Source: Rhizobium sp. RU36D
GTDB taxonomy: Bacteria; Pseudomonadota; Alphaproteobacteria; Rhizobiales; Rhizobiaceae
Assembly (NCBI RefSeq): GCF_900176345.1
Contig: NZ_FWXU01000008.1
Span: 62,001-126,000, forward strand
Length of the DNA: 64,000 nucleotides
Direction of reading: 5' to 3'
The translations under genes and the position numbers were made by a program. Every line of letters starts with the position of its first letter. The first letter of the stretch is position 1. The notes beneath the pieces were generated by a model. The model searched no databases. It was given only the letters and a program-made list of their open reading frames with translations, and had not been told where the DNA came from. Below, piece after piece: positions 62,539-64,000 of this stretch.

Positions 62539-64000
62539 ATGGAGGCCCAAGTCACGGCGCATGCGCGCTATTCCCTGGGAGAAATAGACAACAGGTTGTA
62601 TGGTGCTTTTCTGGAGCATCTGGGCCGGGCCGTCTATACCGGTATCTATGAGCCGGGGCACCCGACCGCCTTGCCGAATGGCATGCGCAAGGACGTGATC
62701 GACCTGGTGCGCAACCTCGATGTGCCGATCTGCCGCTATCCCGGCGGCAACTTCGTCTCGGCCTATAACTGGGAAGACGGAATCGGCCCGCAGGCCGACC
62801 GCCCCACGCGGCTCGACCTTGCCTGGCGCACATCGGAATCGAATGCCGTGGGCATCCATGAATTCGCCGAATGGGCTGAAGCCGTCGGGACGGACATGAT
62901 GCTGGCCGTCAATCTCGGCTCGCGCGGGCTCGATGCCGCCCGTAACTTTGTCGAATATGTCAATCATCCCGGCGGCAGCTACTGGTCTGACCTGCGCCGC
63001 AAGAACGGCCGGGCCGCCCCCTGGAATGTCAAGCTCTGGTGCCTCGGCAACGAGATGGACGGCCCCTGGCAGGTCGGTCACAAGAGTGCCGCGGAATATG
63101 GCCACCTCGCCAACGAGACCGCCAAGGCAATCCGCGCCTTCGACGACAAGCTGGAACTGGTGGTCTGCGGCTCCTCCCATTCGGAAATGCCGACCTATCC
63201 CCAGTGGGAAGCAACCGTTCTGGACGAAAGCTACGACCAGATCGACTATATCTCGCTGCATATGTATTTCGAGAACTACGAGAAGAACACCGCCGAATAT
63301 CTAGCACTTCCGGAAAAGCTCGATCGCTATATCGGCACGGTTGGCGGCGTCATCGACTATGTGAAGAGCAAGAAGCGCTCCAAGCGCGACGTGAAGATTT
63401 CCTTCGACGAATGGAACGTCTGGTACCACGAGCGCAAGAATGACGCCAAGCGCATGAAGGAATGGAACTGGCCGCATGCGCCTGTCCTGCTCGAAGATAT
63501 CTATAATTTCGAGGACGTGCTGCAGGTCGGCTGCATCCTGAACACCTTCATCCGCCGGTCGGACCGGGTGCGCATTGCCTGCATCGCCCAACTGGTCAAC
63601 GTGATCGCGCCGATCATGACGGAACCGGGCGGCGCGGCCTGGCGGCAGACAATCTATCATCCCCTGCATCTTGCCTCACGCTTCGGTCGCGGAACGGCCT
63701 TGCTGTTGGATGTCGAATGCGCGTCCTATACGGCCGATGTCGCGGACCGCGTGTCGTATCTGGATGTAGCGGGGGTGCATGATTCCGAAGCCGGCTGGCT
63801 GACCTTCTTCGCCGTGAACCGGCATGGCCAGGAGCCGATGGAAATCAACCTGTCGGCGGAGCGTTTCGGCACGATCAAGAGCGTGGAGCACACGCTGATC
63901 AAGCATGACGACCTGGAGGCGAGGAATTCCAAGGAACAGCCCGACAATGTCGCGCCACAGCAGGTCAAGGACAAGGCCACAATCGAGGGGAACCGGGTGC
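62539..64000 (+). CDS. abfA: Alpha-N-arabinofuranosidase, GH51, partial (runs off right edge)
   Basis: 487 codons visible from the ATG at 62539 (GGAGGAACC upstream), no stop before the edge; GH51 enzymes are about 500 residues, so little is missing. GH51 hallmarks: DNRLYGAFLEHLGRAVYTGI, CRYPGGNFVSAYNWEDGIGP, acid/base Glu in KLWCLGNEMDGPW, nucleophile Glu in KISFDEWNVWY. No signal peptide, so it works in the cytoplasm on imported arabino-oligosaccharides. Confidence 0.93.
   Translation, partial: MEAQVTAHARYSLGEIDNRLYGAFLEHLGRAVYTGIYEPGHPTALPNGMRKDVIDLVRNLDVPICRYPGGNFVSAYNWEDGIGPQADRPTRLDLAWRTSESNAVGIHEFAEWAEAVGTDMMLAVNLGSRGLDAARNFVEYVNHPGGSYWSDLRRKNGRAAPWNVKLWCLGNEMDGPWQVGHKSAAEYGHLANETAKAIRAFDDKLELVVCGSSHSEMPTYPQWEATVLDESYDQIDYISLHMYFENYEKNTAEYLALPEKLDRYIGTVGGVIDYVKSKKRSKRDVKISFDEWNVWYHERKNDAKRMKEWNWPHAPVLLEDIYNFEDVLQVGCILNTFIRRSDRVRIACIAQLVNVIAPIMTEPGGAAWRQTIYHPLHLASRFGRGTALLLDVECASYTADVADRVSYLDVAGVHDSEAGWLTFFAVNRHGQEPMEINLSAERFGTIKSVEHTLIKHDDLEARNSKEQPDNVAPQQVKDKATIEGNRV

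Overview
The window is a Rhizobiaceae chromosome segment (Rhizobium/Ensifer/Agrobacterium group). About 50 kb is one contiguous motility and chemotaxis regulon (about 1-50.4 kb). It is followed by about 13.5 kb of sugar and organic-solute uptake genes. The family call rests on markers that occur together only in this group: visN/visR and rem regulators, MotC and its chaperone MotE, a FliK of the rhizobial MotD type, flaF/flbT, tandem flagellins, and a che operon ordered icpA-cheS-cheY1-cheA-cheW-cheR-cheB-cheY2-cheD-cheT-fliF. A cheW inside that operon fits Ensifer/Rhizobium better than Agrobacterium. The genus is not fixed. No rRNA, tRNA, CRISPR or transposase gene was seen.

Layout. Minus strand, read from 32.4 kb down to 1: DUF1217 gene, flgF, fliI, an unnamed membrane protein, flgB, flgC, fliE, flgG, flgA, flgI, motE, flgH, fliL, fliP; then five tandem flagellins (22.4-16.0 kb), each with its own leader and most with a clear terminator; then a FliH-like gene, motB, motC, fliK, a lytic transglycosylase, rem; then flgE, flgK, flgL, flaF, flbT, flgD, fliQ, flhA, fliR, a FliJ-like gene and a FlgJ-like rod protein that runs off the left edge. 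Plus strand from 32.6 kb: motA, fliM, fliN, fliG, flhB and a conserved unknown. Minus strand again: visR/visN (38.1-39.6 kb) and the chemotaxis operon ending in fliF (50.4-40.0 kb).

How it works together. VisN/VisR are the expected master activators and Rem the intermediate activator. The structural genes build the basal body, export gate, switch, stator and hook. The Che proteins signal to the switch. FlbT/FlaF are expected to act on flagellin mRNA. The strongest new signal is in the flagellin leaders. All five carry a short covarying hairpin (CCGG-loop-CCGG), then an anti-Shine-Dalgarno UGUCCC that can pair with the ribosome site, with compensatory changes between copies. A related hairpin lies upstream of the che operon.

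Right part. A ROK repressor is divergent from a xylose-type ABC operon (xylF, xylH, xylG) with a clear palindromic operator between them. Next come a nested palindromic repeat, a four-gene PotABCD-like ABC operon on the minus strand, an alpha/beta-hydrolase lipoprotein, and an ArsR-type regulator ahead of a GH51 arabinofuranosidase cut by the right edge. Xylose and arabinofuranoside functions side by side suggest use of plant hemicellulose sugars.
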